This document shows, in pieces, positions 53,673 through 62,380 of a DNA stretch of 64,000 bases. The DNA comes from Paramagnetospirillum marisnigri (GTDB lineage: Bacteria > Pseudomonadota > Alphaproteobacteria > Rhodospirillales > Magnetospirillaceae), in NCBI RefSeq assembly GCF_001650715.1, contig NZ_LWQT01000109.1, positions 62,001 to 126,000 on the forward strand, written 5' to 3'. The position numbers and the translations under genes were made by a program. The notes beneath the pieces were generated by a model. That model did no database searches. It saw only the letters and a list, made by a program, of their open reading frames with translations, and had not been told where the DNA came from. Position 1 is the stretch's first letter. Each line of letters opens with the position of its first letter.

Positions 53673-54116
53673 TCAGGCCGATGGGGCCAAGGCCTTGGCC
53701 AACTGCCACACCTGGAAGCGCAGATTGGGATCGGTGATGCCGTAATAGGCCCGGACCAACTCGCGGGCCTCGGCGGAATCCGACTGCCCGTCACTGTCCG
53801 CATCCAACCGGCTGTCGGTCGGGGTGGTTCGCGCGTCCGGCAGTCCCTCGAAGAAATACGACACCGAGACATGAAGCGCCCGCGACAAATCGTAAAGCCG
53901 CGAACTGCTGACCCGGTTGATGCCGCGCTCGTATTTCTGAATCTGCTGCAAGGTCAGTCCCAGCGCCCGGCCCAGTTCGGTCTGGGTCATCCCCAGTTCC
54001 TGGCGCCGAAGACGGGTCCGCTCACCCACATGCAAATCTGTCGGATTGGGGGTTGAAACCACGCGGCGAGCACGGCGGTCATCGGTTCCATCCGTCGTGA
54101 ACTGCTCGGTGATCAT
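53673..54116 (-). CDS. XRE-family transcriptional regulator
   Basis: The protein has 147 residues. A helix-turn-helix at about 30-90 (RLRRQELGMTQTELGRALGLTLQQIQKYERGINRVSSSRLYDLS) and a tail with ALHVSVSYFFEGLPDAR are typical of alphaproteobacterial Cro/CI-like regulators. Its targets are unknown. GGAGGG lies six bases before ATG 54116. A palindrome 60 bp upstream may be its own operator. Confidence 0.85.
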   Translation of the reverse strand: MITEQFTTDGTDDRRARRVVSTPNPTDLHVGERTRLRRQELGMTQTELGRALGLTLQQIQKYERGINRVSSSRLYDLSRALHVSVSYFFEGLPDARTTPTDSRLDADSDGQSDSAEARELVRAYYGITDPNLRFQVWQLAKALAPSA

Positions 54117-54174
54117 GCAACCCTCCACAAGGCTTCGATGGGGCGGATCGTAGCACTCGTGAACGAGCCTGAAG

Positions 54175-54193
54175 ATGCGTAGAAACTACGCAT
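54175..54193. promoter_or_regulatory. Palindrome upstream of the XRE regulator
   Basis: ATGCGTAG-AAA-CTACGCAT has perfect 8-bp arms. It is about 60-78 bp from the XRE start codon. It is a candidate operator for that regulator or for the nearby FixJ-type regulator. Confidence 0.4.
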
Positions 54194-54349
54194 GCGCAAG
54201 GACCAAGGGTATGCCGGCAATGACAGGCTTTAATCTGAATGAAAGAACCTGATCTATTTACTCTACAAATACGGACACAACTGTATACAAGAGGCCAGCC
54301 CGCCACCCTTCTTGATCAATAAATAAGATAAGTGCCCTGATGCCGTGAC

Positions 54350-54973
54350 TCAGACGCTGTCTGGACGGAACAAGCCCTTGAGATGAAAGGAGCTTTGCAC
54401 CAAATCATCCAGGCCGCGGGCCTCCATTTTTTCGAATACCCGCCCTCGATGTGTTTCCGCCGTACGTGTACTGATGCACAGCCGAGCGGCGAACTCCTTG
54501 GTGGCGGCGCCGCCCACCAGCAACCAATAGACATCGGCCTCGCGGTCGGTCAGCCTTTGATACCGGGTAATGGCATCGGTGGCGGCCCCATGGGCGGCAC
54601 GAATCTGGGAATGGCGCTCGCAGGCCTCGGCCACGGCGACCAGCAGCTTGTCGTTATCGGTGGGCTTCTCGATGAAGCCATGGGCCCCCAAACGCACCGC
54701 CATGACCGCGGTCGGAATGTCGCCATAGGCGGAAATCATCAGCGCAGGCGCGTCATGGCCCTTGAGGCGGGCCTTCCTCAGGGCATCAATGCCGCTTTCC
54801 TCCCCCAACCGGAGATCAATCAGGGCACAGCCCACCAGGGAGGGATCGTGGCCGTCGATGAAGGTTGCCAGGGCCCCGTAACAACGGACGTCATACCCCG
54901 AGGAACTCAGCAGCCATTGCAGAGCCTCCCTGAAGCCGGCGTCGTCGTCAACAAGCGCAACCACGTATTGCAC
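54350..54973 (-). CDS. FixJ/NarL-type response regulator
   Basis: The protein has 207 residues. The receiver domain has acidic residues DDD at 9-11, the phosphate-accepting D53 in ALIDLRLGEES, and IEKP with the conserved lysine. A LuxR-type helix-turn-helix follows (RLTDREADVYWLLVGGAATKEFAARLCISTRTAETHRGRVFEKM). The start is GTG 54973, directly after the kinase stop, with AGGAGGG inside the kinase gene. It is the partner of the kinase upstream. Targets are unknown. Confidence 0.9.
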   Translation of the reverse strand: MQYVVALVDDDAGFREALQWLLSSSGYDVRCYGALATFIDGHDPSLVGCALIDLRLGEESGIDALRKARLKGHDAPALMISAYGDIPTAVMAVRLGAHGFIEKPTDNDKLLVAVAEACERHSQIRAAHGAATDAITRYQRLTDREADVYWLLVGGAATKEFAARLCISTRTAETHRGRVFEKMEARGLDDLVQSSFHLKGLFRPDSV

Positions 54974-56437
54974 CTATTCCCTCCTTTTCTCCAACCTCGG
55001 CAACCAGCATGTTACCCGGCCGCCGCCATTTTCGTCATTGGCTATTTCCAGTCCCCCGCCGTGCGCCGCCATGATGGCGGCGGCGATGGGCAGTCCAAAG
55101 CCACTGCCCACCGGCTTCGAAGACGAGAACAGGGCATGCCCGGTCTGGATGATGTCGCGCGGGAATCCCAGGCCGCTGTCCTGGACGGTAAAGGATATCC
55201 GCGGCCCCGGTTCATCGATCAATAACAGGCGAAGGCGGCGGCGGTGCCTGGGCAAATCAGCCATGGCCTCGCAGGCATTGCGCACCAGATTGACCACCAC
55301 CTGCTGCAGCGAGGTCCGGTTCCCAAGCACCACCGGCCCCGGGGAGGCCACATCCAGCCAAGCCGCCACCACGGCATCGTCGCAGGTCTGGCGCACCAGG
55401 GGCAGCACGTCGCGCAGCACATCGCCCAGGAACAGGGATTCGTTCTCTCCCCCAGACGCGGCGACCCGCGACTGGCTGGTCGAGATGATATCGCGGACCC
55501 GCTGCACTTCACGCCCGATGCGATCCATCAGGCCGGGCAATTCCTGCTGGTCCAGGGAGCCGGTCCGCAATTGGGCTTGCACCCCCTGGACATAAGTCGA
55601 GACACAGGCCAGCGGCTGCTTGATCTCGTGGGCCAGCTTGGCGGCGGTCTCCAGGGTGGAAAAATGGCGGTACGCCCGGTCCAGCGCCGCCTCCTGTTGC
55701 CGCAACCGCCGCAGGGCCGCCTCGCGTTCGCCCAGGCTGTCGGCCAGGCTGGCCGACATGGAATTAATGGCCGAGGTCATGTCGTCCAGCTCGTCCGGTG
55801 GATTCGGCGGCGTCCGCGTCAATTCCACCGGCCGAACCGGCGCCCCGAGGCGATAGTTGCGCAGAAAGGCGCTGATGGAGACCAGATGGCGGGTGACCAG
55901 CCGGTGAACGATGAACAGGATGAAAGCGGACACCAGGAAGGTCTTCACACCCTGGCTGATCAGGATGGCGGCAGCCCGATCGGCAATGCGGCCATAGACC
56001 CCCAGCAGCGATGCCTCCACATGCAGCACCCCGATGGTCAGCAGGTCGTTCCGGTCGCGGCTCGGCGCATAATGGACGGGAAAGTCATGGCTGATGACCT
56101 GCTCCGTCGCCCTCACCCCCACCGATCTTGCCAATTGGCGCTTGTGCGGCCGCCCGACCTCGCGCACCTCCACGTATTGGATGTCCGGCAGATGCTTGAT
56201 ACCCTCGATCTGAAGCTGGATCTGCTCCTCGTCCAGGCTCCACAGGCTGCCCCCCAACCCCCCGAGATAGCTTTTCCCGATCTCGGAAAGACGGTCACGG
56301 ATATCCTGGATCTCGCTGCGATAATCCAGATAGAGCTGGAGCGCCGTCAGACTCAGGGTCACGAACGAACTGAACAGGACGATGGCCAGCAACAGCCGCC
56401 AACCGATCCCCTGTCCGATGGTTCCGATCCTGGTCAT
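54974..56437 (-). CDS. Membrane sensor histidine kinase
   Basis: The protein has 487 residues. Two membrane helices (LLLAIVLFSSFVTLSLTALQL and FLVSAFILFIVHRLV) bracket a periplasmic domain of about 150 residues. The kinase core has KLAHEIKQPLACVSTYVQGV, NLVRNACEAM, DSGLGF and GSGFGLPIA. The EIKQPL H-box is of the DctB/FixL-like type often paired with FixJ-like regulators. It overlaps the LysE gene (ATGA) and directly precedes the regulator, forming one operon. The signal is unknown. Confidence 0.9.
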   Translation of the reverse strand: MTRIGTIGQGIGWRLLLAIVLFSSFVTLSLTALQLYLDYRSEIQDIRDRLSEIGKSYLGGLGGSLWSLDEEQIQLQIEGIKHLPDIQYVEVREVGRPHKRQLARSVGVRATEQVISHDFPVHYAPSRDRNDLLTIGVLHVEASLLGVYGRIADRAAAILISQGVKTFLVSAFILFIVHRLVTRHLVSISAFLRNYRLGAPVRPVELTRTPPNPPDELDDMTSAINSMSASLADSLGEREAALRRLRQQEAALDRAYRHFSTLETAAKLAHEIKQPLACVSTYVQGVQAQLRTGSLDQQELPGLMDRIGREVQRVRDIISTSQSRVAASGGENESLFLGDVLRDVLPLVRQTCDDAVVAAWLDVASPGPVVLGNRTSLQQVVVNLVRNACEAMADLPRHRRRLRLLLIDEPGPRISFTVQDSGLGFPRDIIQTGHALFSSSKPVGSGFGLPIAAAIMAAHGGGLEIANDENGGGRVTCWLPRLEKRRE

Positions 56438-57066
56438 GGGGCCGCCATCAACTTGACACCAAGCCCGATGAACACCCCGCCCGCCAACCGATCCAGCCAG
56501 AGTCCCGCCCGGGGAGCCCGAACCAGTCGCTGCCCGATCCAGCCGGAACCGTAGCCGATCAGACCGAACAGCAGCACCGCCTGGGCGGAGAACAACAGCC
56601 CCAGGGCGCCGATCTGCCAGCCGGCCGACAGCGTCCCCTCCACCACGAACTGGGGCAGGAAGGCCAGGAAGAACAGCACCACCTTGGGATTGACCGCATT
56701 GGCCACCAGACCCTTGGCGAACAGGGGCAACAGGCGTTCGGGCGAAGCCTCCGACATCCCATCGACGCGAATGCGTCCCGATGACCGGAGCGCCTGAATG
56801 CCGAGCCACAACAAATACATCCCACCCATGATCTTCAGTGCCAGGAAGGCCCAGGCGGAAGCGGCGATCAGGGCACTGATCCCCAGCGCCGCCAAGACAG
56901 TGTGACTGAGGCAGCCAAGGGCACAGCCAAAACCGAAGGCCATGCCTTGGCGCCGCCCTCGCGACATCCCCAGCCCCAGGATCATCAGATTGTCGGGCCC
57001 CGGCGACAGCGTCACCAGCACCGCCGCCCCCAGAAACCCTATTGCCTGCCAGAACTCCAGGGCCAT
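56434..57066 (-). CDS. LysE-family exporter
   Basis: The protein has 210 residues and about six membrane helices. LysE/RhtB features are VTLSPGPDNLMILGLGMSRGRRQGMAFGFG and KGLVANAVNPKVVLFFLAFLPQFV. It probably exports an amino acid or related metabolite. GAGGAA lies seven bases before ATG 57066. It is the first gene of an operon with a two-component system, which suggests that the system senses the exported compound or its toxicity (inference). Confidence 0.9.
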   Translation of the reverse strand: MALEFWQAIGFLGAAVLVTLSPGPDNLMILGLGMSRGRRQGMAFGFGCALGCLSHTVLAALGISALIAASAWAFLALKIMGGMYLLWLGIQALRSSGRIRVDGMSEASPERLLPLFAKGLVANAVNPKVVLFFLAFLPQFVVEGTLSAGWQIGALGLLFSAQAVLLFGLIGYGSGWIGQRLVRAPRAGLWLDRLAGGVFIGLGVKLMAAP

Positions 57067-57207
57067 CGCCACTTCCTCGCCAATCGCGGGCGGATCATAG
57101 CAGAGCGTTTCCGCCCGATGTACCGGTTTAGGGGGCAGCCCCCCTCACCATGTCGGGCGAAATTTTGCACCGCGTCAATTTGGTGATTGACCACCCATAT
57201 AGTGCTT

Positions 57208-57297
57208 GTTAGTCTTATTCCAGATGTTGATCTCCCCGAGATCAGCCTCCCTCTCTAAGCAGCCTCCATACCGCCCACCCTGTGGGCGGTTTTTTTC
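57208..57297 (+). ncRNA. Candidate CU-rich trans-acting small RNA
   Basis: A strong intrinsic terminator faces right here but no protein gene precedes it on that strand. Upstream is a -10-like TATAGT (57198-57203), giving a start near 57208. The about 90-nt RNA would have a hairpin TGATCTC-CCC-GAGATCA (57228-57244), a single-stranded CU-rich stretch (CCTCCCTCTCT, then GCCTCC) that could pair with Shine-Dalgarno sequences, and the terminator. This layout resembles alphaproteobacterial sRNAs with anti-Shine-Dalgarno motifs. A clear -35 is not visible. Confidence 0.6.
57271..57296 (+). terminator. Intrinsic terminator
   Basis: CCGCCCAC-CCT-GTGGGCGG (8-bp perfect stem, 57271-57289) is followed by seven T residues. 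It is the clearest Rho-independent terminator in the window and is read rightward. Confidence 0.9.
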
Positions 57298-57451
57298 GCC
57301 CCTAGTCTCTGCGACACCCGAGGTTGAATAATACCGACCTCCCCATATATTATTTGCGCGTGTACACAATATGCGCTTGCACTTTTTTAGTTGCGCCCCT
57401 ATCGGCAACCACGCTAGCCTGAGTCGATGTGATAGCGTTCGAGCATGGTGA

Positions 57452-57652
57452 ATGGCGTCGCAACCTCTCCCTACCTGCCTTGCCGGTCTGGAGCTGGCCC
57501 TGAAATGGGTCGGCCGAGGCTCCGACCCGGAAGTCGCCCGCCAGACCGCCGCGGTGGCCCTGGAATGCGCCCAGCGCTCGCTCTGCCACGACCGCGATGA
57601 CTGCGACCGGCGTCTGGCTGCCATCGCCGCCCTGCTGGCGCAGCCGACATAG
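57452..57652 (+). CDS. Hypothetical small protein
   Basis: The frame has 66 codons, starting ATGGCGTCGCAA. The product is helical and Ala/Leu/Arg-rich with four cysteines (CLAG, CAQRSLCHDRDDC). I recognise no family. The composition and codon usage look like a real alphaproteobacterial gene, and a strong palindromic terminator follows at 57680. The ribosome site is weak. The 150 bp upstream is AT-rich, with GTGTACAC near 57359, and may hold its promoter. Confidence 0.45.
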   Translation: MASQPLPTCLAGLELALKWVGRGSDPEVARQTAAVALECAQRSLCHDRDDCDRRLAAIAALLAQPT

Positions 57653-57679
57653 CCCCGTCCCCTGACCCGCCCTAATGCA

Positions 57680-57709
57680 AACGGCCCCCGGAGTGATCCG
57701 GGGGCCGTT
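57680..57709. terminator. Bidirectional hairpin terminator between the small gene and prpE
   Basis: ACGGCCCCCGGA-GTGA-TCCGGGGGCCGT has a 12-bp perfect stem, extended by A-T pairs. On the minus strand it is followed by TTTGCATT, so it best serves prpE. Confidence 0.7.
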
Positions 57710-57733
57710 CCGTCCTTGACCAAGTCGACCAGA

Positions 57734-59651
57734 TTATTCGGCCGATTCCTTGCGGGCCTTGGCGTAGCCGACACCTTCCAGCGACACCTCAATCTCCTCC
57801 AGGATGGAGGGATCATCGATGGTGGCGGGCATCTTAAAGTCCTGGTTGTCGGCGATCTTCTGCATGGTGCCACGCAGAATCTTGCCCGACCGGGTCTTGG
57901 GCAGACGCTTGACCACGGTGCAGGTCTTGAAGGCGGCCACCGGGCCGATCTTCTCGCGCACCAGCTTGACCACCTCGGCGATGACCTGCTCGTCGGGCTT
58001 GGTGACGCCAGCCTTCAGGCAGATGAAGCCCAGCGGCAACTGGCCCTTCAACTGGTCGGCCACGCCGATCACGGCGCATTCCGCCACATCGGGATGGCTG
58101 GCCAGCACTTCTTCCATGCCGCCGGTGGACAGGCGGTGACCGGCGACATTGATGATGTCGTCGGTACGGCTCATGACATAGGCATAGCCGTCCTCGTCGA
58201 TCATGCCGGCATCGGCGGTCTTGTAGCAGCCGGGGAATTCCGAATAGTAGCTGTCGATGCAGCGCTGGTCGGCGTTCCACAGGGTCAGCAAGGCACCGGG
58301 GGGCAGCGGCAGGCGGACCACCAGCGAGCCGACCTTGCCGGCCTCGCAGGGCTGATGCCCTTCGTCCAGCACTTCCAGGCCCCAGCCGGGCACCGGCTTG
58401 GTGGGCGAACCCGGCTTGATGGGGAATTCATGCAGGCCCAGGCAGTTGGCGGCGATGGCCCAGCCGGTTTCGGTCTGCCACCAGTGATCCACCACCGGCA
58501 CCTTCAGGTGATTGACCGCCCAGTTGATGGTGTCGGGGTCCGAGCGCTCGCCCGCCAGGAACAGGGCGCGGAACCCGGCCAGGTCATACTTCTTCAGCAG
58601 CTCGGCATTGGGATCTTCGCGCTTGATGGCGCGGAAGGCCGTCGGCGCGGTGAACAGCGAGGTGATCTTGTACTGGCTGATCATGCGCCAGAAGGCACCG
58701 GCGTCGGGGGTGCCCACCGGCTTGCCCTCGTAGACCACCGGTGGTGGAACCGTTCAGCAGCGGGCCGTAGCAGATATAGGAATGGCCGACCACCCAACCC
58801 ACGTCGGACGCGGCCCAGAACACCTCGCCCGGCTTGATGTTGTAGACGTATTTCATGGACCACATCAGCGCCACCATGTGGCCGCCATTGTCGCGGACCA
58901 CGCCCTTGGGCTGGCCGGTGGTGCCAGAGGTGTAGAGGATGTAGAGCGGATCGGTGGCCTTGACCGGCACGCAGTCGGCGGGCTGGGCCTTGGCGGCGGC
59001 CTCGACCCAGTCCAGGTCGCGCGGCGCCGTCATCTCGGCCTTGGCCTGGGGACGCTGGTACATGATGGTGTGCGAGGGCTTATGCTCGGACATGGCGATG
59101 GCCTCGTCCAGCATGGGCTTGTAGGGCAGCACCTTGGAGCCTTCGATGCCGCACGACGCCGACAGGATCAGCTTGGGCTGGGCGTCATTGATGCGCACCG
59201 CCAGTTCGGACGGGGCGAAACCGCCGAACACCACGGAATGGATGGCGCCCAGGCGGGCGACGGCCAGCATGCCGACCACGGCTTCCGGGATCATGGGCAT
59301 GTAGAGCAGGACGCGGTCGCCCTTGGTCACGCCCAGCGCCGCCATGGCGCCCGCCAGCCGCGACACCTGGTCCAGCAGTTCGTCATAGCTGATGGTGCGC
59401 GCGGTATTGGTGACCGGGCTGTCATAGATGATGGCGGCCTGAGGCCCGCGTCCATCCTTCACATGCCGGTCGACGGCATTGTAACAGGTGTTGGTCTCCG
59501 CCCCCACGAACCAGCGATAGAAGGGCTTCTTGCTGTCGTCGAGGACCTTGTCCCAGGACTTGTACCAGTGGATAGCCTGCGCGGCCTCCCCCCAGAATCC
59601 CTCGGGATCTTTCAGCGACGTCTCATAGGCTTGCTGGTATGCGTTGGTCAT
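57734..59651 (-). pseudogene. prpE: Propionyl-CoA synthetase, frameshifted
   Basis: The N-terminal frame (from ATG 59651, GAGGAA upstream) runs through TDPLYILYTSGTTGQPKG, the AMP-binding motif, to PLLNGSTT. The match continues in another frame from VVYEGKPVGTPDAGAFW to the stop at 57734, including the acylation lysine region RSGKILRG. The junction at 58738-58739 has one extra G; removing it gives a normal 638-residue enzyme. Block ASCGIEGSKVLPYKP and overall fit favour PrpE over acetyl-CoA synthetase. It would activate propionate with CoA and ATP. The single-base lesion may be a sequencing error or a real mutation. Confidence 0.83.
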
Positions 59652-59892
59652 GACGGACGGATTCCTCTGCTTTTGTCTTCCCCTTGGGAAGCGTTGCGGA
59701 CGCCATGGCATCCGGCCGCCCCTCCGAGTGAGTGGGGAGAATGCCGCAACTCAGCAAATTTTGCAAAGGTCGTTTGACCGGGCAGGAAGCGAGCGATTTC
59801 GCGCCCCACGGCACCGCTTCAGCGAAGTCGGTAACAGGTCTCCCTCTCCCCCAGCGGGTAGGGAGCAAGCATGGATAGCGTGATGAGACAAC

Positions 59893-59953
59893 GGACCCGG
59901 TGGAGCCGTGCTTAACAACGGCTCTTGCACGCAGATAGCGGGCGACCGGGTCC
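59893..59953. other. Structured intergenic element between prpE and the YdcH gene
   Basis: This lies in the 323-bp gap 59652-59974, where I see no convincing gene. GGACCCGGT (59893-59901) and ACCGGGTCC (59945-59953) are perfect 9-bp outer arms. AGCCGT (59904-59909) and ACGGCT (59918-59923) form an inner stem. It could be an RNA leader, a small RNA or a repeat. The rest of the gap includes a fragment resembling CCCTCTCCC-type repeats near 59842. Confidence 0.4.
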
Positions 59954-59974
59954 TTCGCCGTCAAAAGGCCTGGC

Positions 59975-60148
59975 TTAATGAGGGACGGTACTGATGCGCG
60001 TCAGTTCGTCCTTGATCCGCAATTTCTTGCGTTTCAGGTCGTTGATGCGGGCGGTGTCGGGGCTGGTGCTGCGGATTTGCGATTCGATCGCCGATTCGAG
60101 ATCCGCGTGTTTGGCTTTCAAGGACTCAATACGGTCATGAAGGCTCAT
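59975..60148 (-). CDS. YdcH-family (DUF465) small protein
   Basis: The product has 57 residues, mostly helical and charged: SLHDRIESLKAKHADLESAI, then INDLKRKKLRIKDELTRI near the end. This is the pattern of the YdcH/DUF465 family, short coiled-coil proteins of unknown role common in alphaproteobacteria. AGGGAGG lies six bases before the ATG. It stands alone between prpE and ubiX. Confidence 0.85.
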   Translation of the reverse strand: MSLHDRIESLKAKHADLESAIESQIRSTSPDTARINDLKRKKLRIKDELTRISTVPH

Positions 60149-60297
60149 CAGGGTCCTCCCTCTTGGATGGGTGACCAGAAAAGCTTATTCCTCGGGCGAC
60201 CGACTTGTCAGCAGGGAAATTGCCCTTGCCCCCCGACTGGGGCTAAGCTTTTCTGTCGCGCCCGCCCGGGCGGCGCCACCATGCAGGACAACCGACC

Positions 60298-60882
60298 TTG
60301 GCCACCCCTCCAGACCGCCTCATCGTAGGAATCAGCGGCGCATCCGGTGTGATCTATGGCATCAGAGTCCTGGAGATGCTCCGGAGATTAGGAATTGAAT
60401 CTCACCTGATCATGAGCCATGCCGCCGAGATCACCCTGGCCCATGAAAGCAGCCTGAAACTGGCCGGGGTCCGGGCCATGGCCAATCATTGGCATCGGCC
60501 CGAGGATATCGCCGCCGCCCCGGCTTCCGGCTCGTTCCGTGGCCTGGGAATGATTGTCGCGCCGTGCTCGATCCGCTCCATGAGCGAAATCGCCACCGGG
60601 GTCACCACCTCACTGCTGACCCGGGCCGCCGACGTCACCTTGAAGGAGCGCCGCCGTCTGGTGCTGATGGTGCGCGAGACACCGCTGCACACCGGCCATC
60701 TGCGCAGCATGCTGCAGCTTTCGGAGATGGGCGCGGTGATCGCGCCACCGGTCCCCGCCTTCTACGCCCGGCCGCAAAGCCTGGACGACATGGTGGAGCA
60801 CACGGCGGGGCGCATGCTCGACCTGTTCGGGCTCGATTGCGGCACCATCCGCCGCTGGGGCGAACCCCAGCCGGGCGATTGA
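60298..60882 (+). CDS. ubiX: Flavin prenyltransferase UbiX
   Basis: The protein has 194 residues. The FMN-binding start RLIVGISGASGVIYGIRVLEML, the middle PCSIRSMSEIATGVTTSLLTRAADV and RRLVLMVRETPLHTGHLRSMLQLSEMGAVIAPPVPAFY are all UbiX hallmarks. It makes prenylated FMN for UbiD decarboxylases, used in ubiquinone synthesis and in some aromatic decarboxylations. The start is TTG at 60298, since no ATG or GTG is in frame upstream and AGGA lies eight bases before it. Confidence 0.93.
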   Translation: MATPPDRLIVGISGASGVIYGIRVLEMLRRLGIESHLIMSHAAEITLAHESSLKLAGVRAMANHWHRPEDIAAAPASGSFRGLGMIVAPCSIRSMSEIATGVTTSLLTRAADVTLKERRRLVLMVRETPLHTGHLRSMLQLSEMGAVIAPPVPAFYARPQSLDDMVEHTAGRMLDLFGLDCGTIRRWGEPQPGD

Positions 60883-60889
60883 GTCCGAC

Positions 60890-61255
60890 CTACCTGAACG
60901 CCACCACCGCCAGTCCCAGGGCGGCCACCAGCGCCATGCCGCTGAGATAGAGCGTGCGCTGGCTTCGGTTGCGGGCGTCCTTTTCCTCCAGGCGATGCAT
61001 CAGCCAACTGGTGGTGACTTCCACCGCCGCCGCTCCGGCGAAATCGGTGAACACGCCTTGGACCGAGGCGGGCTCGAACATGCCGTCGTTGAATTCGTGC
61101 AGGATGAAGGTCATCCACTCGCCGCCGTAATCCACCTGGCAGACCCAATCCTGCAGCACCCAGCGGTTCTGCACCTTGCGCGGCGGGCTTTCCGCCTGTT
61201 GGCGATGGAAGGAAAGCTGATAGCCTTCCACGAAGGCGATACGCCCCTCACTCAT
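60890..61255 (-). CDS. Hypothetical C-terminally membrane-anchored protein
   Basis: The protein has 121 residues. The soluble N-terminal part (RIAFVEGYQLSFHRQQAESPP, then WVCQVDYGGEWMTFILHEFNDGMFEP) is followed by one membrane helix at the very C-terminus (LYLSGMALVAALGLAVVAF). I do not recognise a family. It is convergent with ubiX, only 7 bp apart, and stands alone. Confidence 0.65.
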   Translation of the reverse strand: MSEGRIAFVEGYQLSFHRQQAESPPRKVQNRWVLQDWVCQVDYGGEWMTFILHEFNDGMFEPASVQGVFTDFAGAAAVEVTTSWLMHRLEEKDARNRSQRTLYLSGMALVAALGLAVVAFR

Positions 61256-61495
61256 GACCCCACCCCGCTATTACTGTCTTAATTCTGCAAACGTCGACAT
61301 GAAACAGATGTAATAATTGTTTCACCCCGTGCGAACAAGTCTTTAAGTTATATGACATCGCATGAGAGGCCAAGAAACCCACCTTGTCAAAGGTTCGTCG
61401 GATCGCAACAGTCCCGTGACTTCGTACACGGCTGATCTGGCAAGTTTCTCCCTTTTCTCCGCTATTATCCATTCCTTCATCCGCAGAGGTGAGTC

Positions 61496-62275
61496 ATGAC
61501 CCACCAGACCGTGGCCGTGCACGCCCTTGTTCCGCTTTCCGCCGATGGCATCGAGGTGCGCTTGGCCGAAAGCCGGGCCGAAATCGCCGCCGCCCAGCGC
61601 ATCCGCTACCGGGTATTCTATGAGGAAATGGGGGCCAAGCCCACTGCGGCGATGGCCGCCCTGGAGCTGGATTTCGACGACTATGACGAGGTCTGCGACC
61701 ACCTGCTGGTCCTGGCCGAGGGCGAGGTGGTGGGCACCTATCGCCTGATCCGGCGCCATGCCGCCTATCAGGTTGGCCGGTTCTACACGGCGGGCGAGTT
61801 CGACATTTCCGCCTTCATCGACACGCCCGGCGAGATCCTGGAACTGGGCCGTTCCTGCGTCGACGCCCGCTGGCGTCATCGTGGCACGCTGCAGATGCTG
61901 TGGCAGGGACTGGCCGCCTATATGGTCGAGCATCGGGTACAGGTGCTGTTCGGTTGCGGCTCGCTCCCCGGAACTGAGCCCGACCTGCTGGCGCCGCAAC
62001 TGGCGTATTTGCGCGACAACCACTTGGCACCGCCCCATCTGCGCGGCCGCGCCCTGCCCCATCAGGACCGGGTGGACTTCGCCGATATCACCGCCGCCTG
62101 GGATGCCCGCAAGGTGCTGGCTTCGCTGCCGCCGCTGCTCAAGGGATATCTGCGCCTCGGTGGCGCCATCGGCGACGGTGCCGTCATCGATCACCAGTTC
62201 AACACCACCGACGTGCTGGTGGTGGTCAACGCCGCCGATATCGCCGGACGCTACGTCAAGCGCTTCGCCGTATAG
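61496..62275 (+). CDS. olsB: OlsB-like L-ornithine N-alpha-acyltransferase
   Basis: The protein has 259 residues of the GNAT/hemolysin-like acyltransferase family. Conserved blocks are IRYRVFYEEMGAKP, ILELGRSCVDARWRHRGTLQMLWQGLAAYM and LLKGYLRLGGAIGDGAVIDHQFNTTDVLVVV. OlsB attaches a 3-hydroxyacyl chain to ornithine, the first step of ornithine lipid synthesis, a phosphorus-free membrane lipid. The second enzyme, OlsA, is not in the window. AGAGGTGAG lies just before the ATG. The 240 bp upstream is AT-rich and holds the promoter region. Confidence 0.88.
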   Translation: MTHQTVAVHALVPLSADGIEVRLAESRAEIAAAQRIRYRVFYEEMGAKPTAAMAALELDFDDYDEVCDHLLVLAEGEVVGTYRLIRRHAAYQVGRFYTAGEFDISAFIDTPGEILELGRSCVDARWRHRGTLQMLWQGLAAYMVEHRVQVLFGCGSLPGTEPDLLAPQLAYLRDNHLAPPHLRGRALPHQDRVDFADITAAWDARKVLASLPPLLKGYLRLGGAIGDGAVIDHQFNTTDVLVVVNAADIAGRYVKRFAV

Positions 62276-62305
62276 CTGAAGCAGACCGTTACCTTTTGAT
62301 ACTGT

Positions 62306-62357
62306 CTCTCGGGCCAGTCCGGATATATACTTAGTATCAGTCCGGACTGGCCGAGGG
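62306..62357. repeat. Long interrupted palindrome in the leader of the PAS sensor gene
   Basis: GGCCAGTCCGGA (62312-62323) and TCCGGACTGGCC (62341-62352) are perfect 12-bp arms. Between them is a second, central palindrome ATACT-T-AGTAT (62327-62337), and pairing extends outside with one bulge. TGATACT at 62297 could alternatively pair with AGTATCA at 62333. It lies between olsB and the PAS gene with no T-run, so it looks like an operator or leader switch more than a terminator. Confidence 0.6.
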
Positions 62358-62380
62358 AAAGCCATGCGCTGGATGGGAAG

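Noticed and set aside
59623-59964. Minus-strand frame upstream of prpE
   Set aside because: It spans the nested stem element and repeat-like DNA, with no domain; treated as noncoding.
61362-61499. 45-codon frame ending in ATGA overlap with olsB
   Set aside because: There is no ribosome site and the sequence is not protein-like; the overlap alone is weak evidence.
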